DNA from: Candidatus Sumerlaeaceae bacterium
Lineage (GTDB): Bacteria > Sumerlaeota > Sumerlaeia > Sumerlaeales > Sumerlaeaceae
Assembly: GCA_019695055.1 (NCBI GenBank)
Contig: JAIBAT010000150.1
Location: forward strand, 1 to 35,542
DNA length: 35,542 nt
Reading direction: 5' to 3'
Made by a program: the position numbers and the translations under genes. The notes beneath the pieces were generated by a model. The model did no database searches. It was not told the origin of the DNA and worked only from the letters and a program-made list of their open reading frames with translations. Of this stretch, positions 16,702 through 24,059 are shown piece after piece; positions within the stretch are counted from its first letter, which is position 1; every line of letters starts with the position of its first letter.

Positions 16702-17394
16702 CTATTGGCCCGGTTTGTTAACCGCCGAATCTTTGATCGGAATGATAATCTCGTTTCGCCGGAAAACCGGGATCGAGAACGGCGGATTGTAGCGCGCCCA
16801 CACCGGATTGCCGTCCGCCACGAGGGACGACGTTGTCATCCAGTCCTTCAGTTCCGCCAGTTTGCGGTCGTAGAGTTTCTGGCTCCACGACCCGCTATAC
16901 TTGACCACCGCCGCTTTGCGCGCTGGTTCGCTTTTCAGCTTCACATCCGGGTCCGTCGGCTCCGGAGCGTTGGCCATCGTGAACGACGCGGGCAGAATGA
17001 AAGTCACCCGAAATTTGCCCCCGGACGTTTCCTGGGTCACGGGCGCCGTCATGGCGATCTTCTCGCCCTCCTTGCTCCCCGCCGAAGGATCGCTCGTCTC
17101 CTGCGTCACAGGCGCGGTCATCGCCACCTTTTGCTTTCCCTTGTTTTTGCCGGAAATGTACCCGAACAGCCGGTTGAAGGCGCTGTTCCCCGCACTCGCG
17201 AAGTCTCCTTCCACGAACGTCTCCGCCACCACTCGCGCCTCGTATTGGCGCACCTCGAAGGCGCCATCCTTCTTCACGACGCTGTACTTGGCTTCTTCCT
17301 GGCCCATGGCCGGCCTCCCCATGAAAACCGAAAACAATGCGGCAACCACCGCCAACGCACCCTGCCGGTTTCGAATCAGTCTCGTCGCAGCCAT
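16702..17394 (-). CDS. SOUL family heme-binding protein, exported
   Basis: 230 residues from ATG 17394, chosen over ATG 17412 because GGAG lies 7 bases before it. A signal peptide covers about residues 1-32 (ALAVVAALFSVFMGRPAMG). The remainder is a SOUL/HBP domain: YSVVKKDGAFEVRQYEARVVAET at the start, FNRLFGYISGKN, two copies of the K-x-AMTAPVTQETS motif 24 residues apart, FILPASFTMANAPEP, and a C-terminal NPPFSIPVFRRNEIIIPI. SOUL proteins bind heme or porphyrin; an exported version could scavenge or buffer heme in the envelope. It is divergent from the propeller-like gene at 17544, sharing an intergenic inverted repeat. Confidence 0.9.
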   Translation of the reverse strand: MAATRLIRNRQGALAVVAALFSVFMGRPAMGQEEAKYSVVKKDGAFEVRQYEARVVAETFVEGDFASAGNSAFNRLFGYISGKNKGKQKVAMTAPVTQETSDPSAGSKEGEKIAMTAPVTQETSGGKFRVTFILPASFTMANAPEPTDPDVKLKSEPARKAAVVKYSGSWSQKLYDRKLAELKDWMTTSSLVADGNPVWARYNPPFSIPVFRRNEIIIPIKDSAVNKPGQ

Positions 17395-17435
17395 TTTTTG
17401 TCTCCATTCCATCCCTAATAGCCCCCGGCACAGAT

Positions 17436-17462
17436 ATTCCCCATTTCGTCAGTATGGGGAAT
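17436..17462. promoter_or_regulatory. Inverted repeat, 9-bp arms, in a divergent intergenic region
   Basis: Perfect arms ATTCCCCAT and ATGGGGAAT flank a 9-base spacer, roughly in the middle of the 149-base region between the divergent SOUL and propeller-like genes. The centre-to-centre spacing of 18 bases (near two helical turns) suits a dimeric repressor or activator acting on both genes. A hairpin role is also possible. Confidence 0.45.
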
Positions 17463-17543
17463 CCTGCCTCCGCTGCTGGAACAACACATCCCGCTCCCGG
17501 TAAACTGCAAAAGGCGTTGCCACCCTTTAAACGGACGGAAATC

Positions 17544-18602
17544 ATGAAAGCAGTCATCAGGCTTGCACTCTGCGCGATCACTACCGCCGCAACAATTTCG
17601 GCTGTCGCCGCTGATCGCGGGGTACTCTTCAACGGCGCCAACCGGGCTATTTTCCCCGACATGCCTTACAATCAGTCCGACCGCATGTATGACGCGGACC
17701 TTGAAACTGGCCGAATCACGGAATTTAATCCCCACGCCATCGGCGCCCCCGCCGGATTTCGCCCGCAGGCTATCAGCAAGAGCGGTTTCCTGCTGGCGAC
17801 GTCGGGTTCGCAGCTTCTCGCCTGCGATCCTGAAAAGAAAAAGACCGTCACCGTTTACAAAGCCCGCCCCGACGTGCTCCTCGGCGACCTTGCCTATAAC
17901 ACCACCGACGGCGCCGTCCTGATAGAATGCCTGGAAAAGGACAAGAACGGCAGAATCACCCAGGGTGCCCCTATCGAAAAGGGGAAACCTGAAAGCAGCC
18001 TCTCTCCCCTGCTCTACGTTCCACAGGACACCGACAAGGCAGGTTTTGTCTTTTGCCGTCGAGTTCCCTCCGTGGATGGGTTCGCCTTCGCGCCCGACGG
18101 CACCCTCTACTTCTCCCACCGCGGCGATGTCTGGGCCGGAACCATCGAGTCCAACGATTTTGGGGACGGCGAACGCAATCCCATGCCGTGGGTCCTGGCA
18201 GCAGAGCGCGTCGCCCCTGTCGCCATTCTTGAAACCTATGTCGGAACGCCCTACGCCACCGGCGCCGACGAGGTCACTGCAGGCGGCGACCGCCTCTATA
18301 TCCACTCCCGGCGAATGGGCGGTTCAGGAATGGGCGACCTCTACAGCATTCATCGCAAGCCCGCCAATGGCGACCAGACCCAGGACGTGGCTTCCTACGC
18401 AAGGGCCGCCGCAGAAACCCTTGGTTCCCTGACTTACATTCAGGAGTACACAAAGCCCCCCTACCTCGCCACTTCCCCCGATGGGCGCAATGTCTTCTGG
18501 GTCGTCTCCCGCACCAGCGATTCCGGCGAGAAGTCCATGGAGGCCACCATTGTGAACACGGCGGATGAATCGTCGCGCACACTGATCCTCAGGCGAGACT
18601 AA
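17544..18602 (+). CDS. Secreted beta-propeller-like protein of unknown function
   Basis: 352 residues. ATG 17544 is preceded by GGACGGA and begins a clear signal peptide (MKAVIRLALCAITTAATISAVAA). The mature part has repeated short beta-strand motifs with Gly-Asp turns typical of propellers: FAPDGTLYFSHRGDVWAG, GGDRLYIHSRR, TSPDGRNVFWVV. No catalytic or metal-binding motif is recognisable, and it does not match SMP-30 or YVTN signatures well. It is followed by a plausible intrinsic terminator at 18634, so it is probably monocistronic. It shares its promoter region with the SOUL gene. Confidence 0.8.
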   Translation: MKAVIRLALCAITTAATISAVAADRGVLFNGANRAIFPDMPYNQSDRMYDADLETGRITEFNPHAIGAPAGFRPQAISKSGFLLATSGSQLLACDPEKKKTVTVYKARPDVLLGDLAYNTTDGAVLIECLEKDKNGRITQGAPIEKGKPESSLSPLLYVPQDTDKAGFVFCRRVPSVDGFAFAPDGTLYFSHRGDVWAGTIESNDFGDGERNPMPWVLAAERVAPVAILETYVGTPYATGADEVTAGGDRLYIHSRRMGGSGMGDLYSIHRKPANGDQTQDVASYARAAAETLGSLTYIQEYTKPPYLATSPDGRNVFWVVSRTSDSGEKSMEATIVNTADESSRTLILRRD

Positions 18603-18633
18603 AAACAAGCCAGGCCACTGCAAATACATTTAG

Positions 18634-18654
18634 AGTTCGCTGCAACTCTTTTTA
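18634..18654 (+). terminator. Probable intrinsic terminator of the propeller-like gene
   Basis: GAGTT and AACTC pair across a 6-base loop and are followed directly by five T residues. It lies 32 bases past the stop codon at 18602. The stem is short and of moderate GC content. Confidence 0.5.
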
Positions 18655-18672
18655 CGGATTGCAGGTCCGTAT
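18654..18672. repeat. Inverted repeat adjoining the terminator
   Basis: TACGGA and TCCGTA pair across a 7-base loop directly after the T run of the terminator. It lies between two convergent genes. The role is unknown; it may belong to a dispersed intergenic repeat spanning 18603-18720. Confidence 0.35.
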
Positions 18673-18752
18673 TCGTGAATTCCCGCACAGGTCGAGGCTC
18701 GCAGTTCAAGCACAAGGTCCGGCAGTTCAAATACCGGTGTTGCTGTCCGTCC

Positions 18753-19637
18753 TCAGCGCGGGCGTCCAAAGTTTGGGTGCTGTTGCTGGAACTGCTCCAT
18801 GCTTTTTCGTGCGGCTTCGCGGGCGGCGCAGTCGAGGCAGAGGCTGTCGTCGTTCCGTGCCCGCTGGATGGTTTTGCCGCAGATGCGGCAGGCCCCCATT
18901 TGCGGGCCCGATGGTTTCGGCGCGGGTTTGGACGCCGTGGATCCTTGCGCGGGGTTGGCACCTGTTGGTTGGGATTTTGACGCAGCGGACCCCTGCGATG
19001 GATTGGAACCTGCTGGTTGAGGTTTCGGGCCCGGCTTGCCCTTCGTCGCGTTCCAACTTGCCTGCACGTCCTTGTCGTGCTGGCGCAGATAGCCCATGCC
19101 GGTCTTGGCAATATAGCCCGCCCCGATGCCCGCGGCCAGCACGGCTCCGCCCGTTAACCAGGCCGGTGCCGTGACCCCCGCCAGCGCCGCCGAGGCCGCG
19201 GCGGCCCCGGTGTAGCCCACGAGGCCGCTGACAAAGGTGGTGGCATAGGTCCACGCCGCCTCGTCGGAGTCTCCGCCGACAGCATGGCCAAGGGTTTGCG
19301 CGACTCCGTCCACGGGAATATTGCCCAGGACAGAACCCGCCACCTTTGACCCGGCGGTCGCGGCCAGCTTCTCCATGGTGGCCCCGGCAACGCCGGTGAC
19401 CGTGTCGTTGCCGGCCACATCGGCGGCAGATATGCCATTGAAGACGGAACCCCGCCCACGCTCATTGCGCAGGCGCTGCTCGGCCTGATACCGGGCCTCC
19501 TGTTCCTTCCACTGCTGCTCGTAGTCGCCCATGCCGGGGTCGTTCAGCGCCGGCGAGTACTGGGCCACCGCCGGAGGCGTTATCCCTGTCAGTCCGATCA
19601 GGAGAACCATCACCAGGCGCACAGTCATGCGGGTCAT
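18753..19637 (-). CDS. Exported Gly/Ala-rich protein with C-terminal zinc ribbon
   Basis: 294 residues. ATG 19637 overlaps the stop of the upstream gene as ATGA and has AGGAGG 7 bases before it, which settles the start. A signal peptide (about 1-25) is followed by a Gln/Glu/Arg-rich helix (37-62), a Gly/Ala-rich hydrophobic region (70-180) with two possible membrane helices at about 135-156 and 160-180, and two 16-residue repeats (PQPAGSNPSQGSAASK and a variant, 206-237). The C-terminus has a four-Cys zinc-ribbon-like motif: CRIC (250-253) and CLDC (267-270). The mix of a signal peptide and a zinc ribbon is unusual; the ribbon could face the cytoplasm if the helices span the membrane. Family unknown. 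Confidence 0.8.
   Translation of the reverse strand: MTRMTVRLVMVLLIGLTGITPPAVAQYSPALNDPGMGDYEQQWKEQEARYQAEQRLRNERGRGSVFNGISAADVAGNDTVTGVAGATMEKLAATAGSKVAGSVLGNIPVDGVAQTLGHAVGGDSDEAAWTYATTFVSGLVGYTGAAAASAALAGVTAPAWLTGGAVLAAGIGAGYIAKTGMGYLRQHDKDVQASWNATKGKPGPKPQPAGSNPSQGSAASKSQPTGANPAQGSTASKPAPKPSGPQMGACRICGKTIQRARNDDSLCLDCAAREAARKSMEQFQQQHPNFGRPR
18927..19022 (-). repeat. Tandem 48-bp repeat, two units, in frame
   Basis: Two 48-base units (18975-19022 and 18927-18974) encode 16-residue copies in the linker of the zinc-ribbon protein. The copies share the pattern xQPxGxNPxQGSxASK. In-frame repeats like this commonly vary in number between strains. Confidence 0.75.
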
Positions 19638-21013
19638 CGGGTAGCCTCCTTTCCGAGGTCGCACACCAGTGCCTTCGTCATTCGGTCACCGGGTTTCGCG
19701 GCAAAAGCCGTCAACACATAAAACCTGGGCATATCGGTGATCCCGAGAAATGCAATGACCGGTCCGCCTTCCCTTGCAATCGCATAGGTGGGAACGAGAC
19801 GCGCGCGCAACCCGGCGGGAAGCTTCAGCAGGGTATCGGCGCCGGCGCCGCCCTCCTCCGGCAGCATCGCCGCCAGCGCGGCACGATCACCATTTTGCAA
19901 TGCCTGCCTGAACCTGTGCAGGTCGTCGCTGTAAGCTGGATGCCCCCGCCGCTGCACGCGAAGCAGCGTCGCCAGTACATCCACGGCCTGCCGTCCGACC
20001 CACTCCACCACCTGTTCCTGGTTTGGCGCCAAAAGCAGCGATGCCCCGCCATCCGGCGACACAGGATAGGCGGCATCAAATGCGGCGACAAATTTCTGGT
20101 AGCGGGAACGCAGCGCCTCCGGGATGGGTGTTGACTCGCTGTCCACCAGCCAGCGCGCGTAGGAAGACTTCGCGCCGCCGTCAGCTTCCGGGAATTCCGA
20201 CGCAACCCAGAGAACCGCGCGCTGCATGAACGGGTGGCCGCCTTGCCACTCCCACTGAGTTATCAGCGCAGCATCCAGCCATGGATTATAATACGCCATC
20301 ACAGGTTTTGGCGCGGCGGCGTGCCCCATGAGGACGAAACTTCCCGCGAAGAAGCAGGCCCATGCCTCCGGCACGTCGCGGCCCACGGGCGAATCCCGCA
20401 GGAAATCCAGACTGTGCCCCACGGGGCACGAGGATATGGCGTCCTCCAGATTGAACGCCGCGATATTGCGCACCCGGGATGCCTCCCCCAGCACCACCAT
20501 GTTGCGCAACGCGGCCCTGCCTTCTCGGTCTGTGGCCGGTTCCCCTGTCGTGCCCTCCACGCGCGCGAATCCCATGCCGTCCGATTCAGGATTCCACGAC
20601 CACGTCGCGGGGTCGCCGTCCACCAAGGTGTAGATTCCCGGCTGCAGCATCACCCGCGGTTCGCAGGTCCAGAATGCGTCCGACACACCGCCCTGCCCGC
20701 CAGATCCCTGCGCAGGCCAGGGACCCAATTTGCGATTCCCGCCATCCCGCAGGGAAATCTCGCCGCACGGCGCACCGCGCCCGCCATTCCAATGATAAGT
20801 GGTGATCTTGGTGATGAACCGCGGCGCCTTTAGCGTGAATTGCATGGCATTCGGTGGCCGGTTTCGCACCGCGCCGTTGTTGAACGTGTTTACCAGGACC
20901 GCGGGCTGCTCCGTAGCGAGGGCATTTGCCGCCACAATGAGCATAAGCCCAAGGGCCACGCAGGCGCGCACCCGGCGACCACGCAAAAGGAAACCTGCAC
21001 CAAGAGCACTCAC
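19634..21013 (-). CDS. Exported protein of unknown function with N-terminal beta domain
   Basis: 459 residues from GTG 21013, which has GGGAGG 6 bases upstream; a TTG at 21028 is the longer option. A signal peptide (GLMLIVAANALA) is followed at about residues 25-145 by a beta-rich domain with YHWNGGRG, a GPWPAQGSGGQGG stretch and a PGIYTLVDGDPATWSWN segment, recalling small jelly-roll-like extracellular domains. The rest is mixed and unrecognised, with a helical region near 270-400 and a C-terminal beta portion. It is translationally coupled (ATGA) to the zinc-ribbon gene, so the two products probably work together in the envelope. Confidence 0.78.
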   Translation of the reverse strand: MSALGAGFLLRGRRVRACVALGLMLIVAANALATEQPAVLVNTFNNGAVRNRPPNAMQFTLKAPRFITKITTYHWNGGRGAPCGEISLRDGGNRKLGPWPAQGSGGQGGVSDAFWTCEPRVMLQPGIYTLVDGDPATWSWNPESDGMGFARVEGTTGEPATDREGRAALRNMVVLGEASRVRNIAAFNLEDAISSCPVGHSLDFLRDSPVGRDVPEAWACFFAGSFVLMGHAAAPKPVMAYYNPWLDAALITQWEWQGGHPFMQRAVLWVASEFPEADGGAKSSYARWLVDSESTPIPEALRSRYQKFVAAFDAAYPVSPDGGASLLLAPNQEQVVEWVGRQAVDVLATLLRVQRRGHPAYSDDLHRFRQALQNGDRAALAAMLPEEGGAGADTLLKLPAGLRARLVPTYAIAREGGPVIAFLGITDMPRFYVLTAFAAKPGDRMTKALVCDLGKEATR

Positions 21014-21397
21014 GACGTCCCTCCCCAAGACCCGTGATCATGAAACCACCACAGGCACTCCTCCACGACCCCGGGAATTGCAAACAGGATTTTGGGGTCC
21101 AGCGCCCCCCTCCCCCCCTGCAACGCACCCCTGCCACCAAATCCAATGACAATCGGTCGCTGACGCCACCCACTGCGAAATTCTGGCACATTGCGGGCGG
21201 CCACATCGCGCGTCCTTGTCACAACGGCCCGCTACTTTGACGCCTCAAACGGGCCCCAAACATTGATTTTCCGGGGATTGCGCCACTGGTACGCCGGTTG
21301 CTTTTGCATTGTGTCAACTGGCTGGAGGGCACCGCACCCGCCCCCGGTCGGTGCTCGAAGTCAGAGTTGAAAGAAAAATGAAAGGAGAACCACGACC
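21014..21397. other. Divergent intergenic region, 384 bases
   Basis: This separates the minus-strand secreted-protein operon from the plus-strand small heat shock gene. It holds C-rich stretches near 21106-21120 and a sigma54-type promoter at 21287-21302. No ORF in it has coding character. Confidence 0.6.
21287..21302 (+). promoter_or_regulatory. Sigma54 (-24/-12) promoter upstream of the small heat shock gene
   Basis: TGGTACG-N4-TTGCT matches the sigma54 consensus (TGGYACR-N4-TTGCW) at every conserved position, with the invariant GG and GC exactly 12 bases apart. The predicted start is near 21313, giving an untranslated leader of about 85 bases before ATG 21398. By rough count such a match is expected well under once by chance in this window. 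Confidence 0.7.
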
Positions 21398-22201
21398 ATG
21401 ACTTCCGAAAACACCCTGAAGAAGCGAGTACCTGCAGCCTGGGCGGCGGCCTCCATCACCCTTACCATTGCTGCCGTTGCCGCTGTTTCCTTCCTCCAAC
21501 TGAATTCCGCGCAGGCACGGCCCGCCGAGCAAGCCGCCATGCACAGCAGCGCTCCATCCGTGACCGGCGAAGTGGAGTCGGCCCTTCGCGACGAAAGCCT
21601 TTCTCCCGATGAAAGAATCGACAAGGCTTTGAGAATTCTCAACAACCCTCAAGGGACCTCCACGGGCAAGACTGAACCCGCGGCATCCGTGAATTCCTTC
21701 GGCAATAGTGCCGGGCTGCCCTCAGCATCCTTTTCCGCGGGACAATGGGACCCATTCAGCGAGATGGCCCGCATGCGCCAAGTCATGGATCGACTGTTCA
21801 GCAATTCCATGTCACGTTTCCAGTCGGCCTCCCCCGTGGGCGGCTGGGGTGGAATGTCTGCGTGGTCCCCCCAGGTTGAAACTGATCAAACCGACAGCGC
21901 GTACATCTACAAGTTTGAGCTCCACGGCGTGGACAAGGATCAGGTAAAGGTTAGCATCGACCAGGGGCGCCTGATACTGCAAGGCACGCGCGAATCCCGC
22001 AGCGAGAAATCCGACAAGGACAGCGGCGCTGTGAGCCGGGAGGTTCAGCGAAGTGAGTTCCGGCGGGAGATGTCCCTGCCTGCAGATGCCGACAGCAACG
22101 CGACCATTGAGTCGAGCCTGAAGAATGGCGTTCTCACGGTCACTGTTCCCAAAACCCAAACTGCGAAATCATCCGGACCCCGGACGATTGACATAAAGTA
22201 G
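21398..22201 (+). CDS. Small heat shock protein (Hsp20/alpha-crystallin) with export signal
   Basis: 267 residues, longer than usual for Hsp20 (about 140-160). Residues 1-40 form a signal peptide or anchor: KKR, a hydrophobic core (12-34) and an AQA cleavage-like site at 38-40. A low-complexity linker follows, then WDPFSEMARMRQVMDRLFSN, typical of the region before the domain. The alpha-crystallin domain (about 155-255) has VETDQTDSAYIYKFELHGV, FRREMSLPADAD and the hallmark LKNGVLTVTVPK. The tail ends IDI, matching the I-x-I anchoring motif. Exported Hsp20 proteins are uncommon, so an envelope chaperone role is inferred. AAAGGAG lies 10 bases before the ATG. A sigma54 promoter and a strong terminator frame it as a single-gene unit. 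Confidence 0.93.
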   Translation: MTSENTLKKRVPAAWAAASITLTIAAVAAVSFLQLNSAQARPAEQAAMHSSAPSVTGEVESALRDESLSPDERIDKALRILNNPQGTSTGKTEPAASVNSFGNSAGLPSASFSAGQWDPFSEMARMRQVMDRLFSNSMSRFQSASPVGGWGGMSAWSPQVETDQTDSAYIYKFELHGVDKDQVKVSIDQGRLILQGTRESRSEKSDKDSGAVSREVQRSEFRREMSLPADADSNATIESSLKNGVLTVTVPKTQTAKSSGPRTIDIK

Positions 22202-22216
22202 CACTCCTCCACCCCG

Positions 22217-22264
22217 GGCGGCGTTTGGCTTTACTCCCGTTCTGCCGAACGCCGCCTTGTTTTT
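22217..22264 (+). terminator. Strong intrinsic terminator of the small heat shock gene
   Basis: A 13-bp stem (GGCGGCGTTTGGC with GCCGAACGCCGCC, one G-U type pair) encloses a 14-base loop and is followed by TTGTTTTT. It starts 16 bases past the stop codon. Confidence 0.88.
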
Positions 22265-22268
22265 CATT

Positions 22269-22323
22269 GCCTGGCGGAGGCCTGCGACCTTGCTGCGGGT
22301 GAATGCCAGGCATTGGGCAAGGC
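22269..22323. promoter_or_regulatory. Interleaved inverted repeats upstream of the nucleotidyltransferase module
   Basis: Arms TGCCTGGC (22268-22275) and GCCAGGCA (22305-22312) are interleaved with a second pair, CCTTGC (22288-22293) and GCAAGG (22317-22322). The block ends 13 bases before ATG 22336. It could be an operator for autoregulation or alternative mRNA hairpins. Confidence 0.3.
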
Positions 22324-22335
22324 TACTAAATCAAC

Positions 22336-22578
22336 ATGGCTGCCACGTTGGGCAATAACGACAGGGAATCCGTGATGCAAAGCGTTCGCGCGCTTGTGGA
22401 CGAGTACCGAACACAGGCGCTTTGGTACCTGCGCGAAGACTTTTATCCGGAGACAGCAGAGGAAGCCTGTCGTACGCTGGAAGCCATTGAGAAACACGCC
22501 GACCTCGCTGCATTCAAAAGAGCCGCACCCCTTCGCCAATGGCTGTCACGGAATTCCAACGAACCATCTGTCGCTTAA
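22336..22578 (+). CDS. Small protein paired with an AbiEii-like nucleotidyltransferase (candidate antitoxin)
   Basis: 80 residues from ATG 22336; ATG 22374 with AGGGA 7 bases upstream is a credible shorter start giving 67 residues. Recognisable features are the ALWYLREDFYPETAEEACRTLEAIEKHAD stretch, given only as a landmark, and a QWLSRNS segment. I recall similar small proteins (xLWFLR, helix, RQWLSxxS) directly upstream of nucleotidyltransferase genes in proteobacteria; this is from memory. No DNA-binding motif is obvious. It overlaps the next gene by 40 bases in another frame, which indicates tight co-expression. Confidence 0.72.
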   Translation: MAATLGNNDRESVMQSVRALVDEYRTQALWYLREDFYPETAEEACRTLEAIEKHADLAAFKRAAPLRQWLSRNSNEPSVA

Positions 22579-23357
22579 TCAGCCAGCAACGACTTTCCTC
22601 AGGGGAAAGCTACGTTGCCGGTGGCGTGGCTTTGAATGAACTTGCGGGTGGCGCACGCATTTCCCGGGATATAGATCTTTTTCACGACACGAGCGAGGCG
22701 CTAGCAACGAGCTGGGCTGCGGACCGGCAGACATTGGAATCAAATGGATATGCCGTGGCTGTGCTGCACGAACGGGAGACCTTTGTAGAAGCCATCATTA
22801 CCAAACAAAATCAAAAGGTGGCGATGCAATGGACGCGGGACAGCGCATTTCGTTTCTTTCCGCTTGTTGAGCATCCGGATTTCGGCCTTTCATTGCATCC
22901 CTTTGACCTCGCAACCAACAAGGTGCTGGCACTTGTGGGCCGAGTTGAAGCGCGGGACTGGGTGGATATCATTACGTGCAGCGAAAATCTCCAGCATCTT
23001 GGACTATTGGCGTGGGCGGCCTGCGGGAAGGATCCGGGATTCAGCCCGATTGGAATCCTTGATCACGCAGCCCGCTCGTCCCGCTACACTCGCGAAGAAA
23101 TCGAATCACTGGTTTTCTCAGGCTCATCACCTGATGCCGCTGACCTGTCCCGCCGCTGGCACAGCATGCTTGAAGAGGCGCGCGGAATAGTGCGGGCATT
23201 GCCTGCGGGAGAAGCAGGCCATTGTGTGCTGGATGCCTGTGGCAAGTTGCTGACTGGAACAGCCGATTTCCTCAGCCAGAAGATCGCAGCTGGCGAAATG
23301 CACTTTCACGCGGGTCGGATTCGCGGGGCATTTCCGCGAATGCGAAACTTGCCTTAG
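22539..23357 (+). CDS. Nucleotidyltransferase, AbiEii/AbiGii toxin-like
   Basis: 272 residues. The N-terminal core has YVAGGVALNELAGG followed by SRDIDLFHD: the Gly-Gly of the nucleotidyltransferase helix turn (28-29) and the Asp-x-Asp metal-binding pair (Asp44, Asp46). The pattern GGxAL...SRDIDLF is that of AbiEii/DUF1814-type enzymes, in which some members transfer nucleotides to tRNA and act as toxins. The mid-region HPFDLATNKVLALVGRVEARDWVDI also fits this family (LATNKLxAxxxRxxxRDxxDI). The rest is helical. Toxicity is not shown by sequence. The start inside the previous gene has a weak Shine-Dalgarno, consistent with translational coupling. Confidence 0.85.
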   Translation: MAVTEFQRTICRLISQQRLSSGESYVAGGVALNELAGGARISRDIDLFHDTSEALATSWAADRQTLESNGYAVAVLHERETFVEAIITKQNQKVAMQWTRDSAFRFFPLVEHPDFGLSLHPFDLATNKVLALVGRVEARDWVDIITCSENLQHLGLLAWAACGKDPGFSPIGILDHAARSSRYTREEIESLVFSGSSPDAADLSRRWHSMLEEARGIVRALPAGEAGHCVLDACGKLLTGTADFLSQKIAAGEMHFHAGRIRGAFPRMRNLP

Positions 23358-23434
23358 CTTATGATTTGGCGATATCACAATCTGCCAAGTATTTCCCGTT
23401 GCAAGCAACACTCAGTTCCCACCTAAATCGGAGC

Positions 23435-23998
23435 ATGCTGAACTTGAAATGTCACTGGTCGGACGTCGTATTGGTGGCGTTGCTTGTGGCCCTCGCCGCG
23501 GGATGGTGGGCCATGCCCTTTGGAGGGCTGGGGCACCGGCTGGGTGAATACATTTCATCGCTTGGTTGGGACTCCGGCCCACCTGACGAGTATGCCTATG
23601 ATTTCATTTTCTCCTGGCATTTTGCACTCTCCTGCCTGGCACTTCTGCCCTTCGTGAGATTTGGGGCCTTTGCATCGCCCTTGGTTTGGGCCTATCCCCT
23701 TGCGGCCCTGACTATCTTCTGGGTGTTCCCATGGAACACGGAAAATGGGGCGCAGAAGATGCTTGCCACCATGACCTACCTGCCATTTTTCTGGGGGCTG
23801 CTGGCTCTTTCTCAATCCCCTACGGCCAGCCACAATCGTTCACTCAGCCTGCCGCTGATTTGCATTTTGGGGAGCTTGATATCCTTTTACACTCCAATAT
23901 CTGGCAGCGGCATTTTCGTTGCGACCATTTGGCTGGGCTCCCTTGCGATCGGGCTGATCGCGTTGCGGGAGCGGGTTAGGGTTTGGGCTGAAAGTTGA
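23435..23998 (+). CDS. Small polytopic membrane protein of unknown function
   Basis: 187 residues from ATG 23435, with about six hydrophobic helices (around 10-26, 52-71, 75-95, 106-122, 133-150 and 154-172). Aromatic residues are frequent (WWAMPFGG, FFWGLL, IFWVFPW). The reading frame extends upstream to 23222 but that part overlaps the nucleotidyltransferase gene and lacks membrane character. GGAG is only 1 base before the ATG, so the start is uncertain. I do not recognise a family. It converges with the pseudopilin-like gene, with 61 bases between stop codons. Confidence 0.6.
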   Translation: MLNLKCHWSDVVLVALLVALAAGWWAMPFGGLGHRLGEYISSLGWDSGPPDEYAYDFIFSWHFALSCLALLPFVRFGAFASPLVWAYPLAALTIFWVFPWNTENGAQKMLATMTYLPFFWGLLALSQSPTASHNRSLSLPLICILGSLISFYTPISGSGIFVATIWLGSLAIGLIALRERVRVWAES

Positions 23999-24059
23999 CT
24001 GCCCTTGTCGTCTTACAGAAGCCGGCACATATGGCCCTCGCGCAGGAAGTTCTGCTCTG

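Noticed and set aside
16980..17125. Duplicated AMTAPVTQETS motif as a possible recent duplication in the SOUL gene
   Set aside because: SOUL proteins commonly carry two AMTAPV motifs at this spacing, so it is a family feature.
18715..18745. TTCAAAT segment resembling a tRNA T-loop
   Set aside because: The flanking bases do not form a 5-bp T stem and no acceptor or anticodon arm can be drawn.
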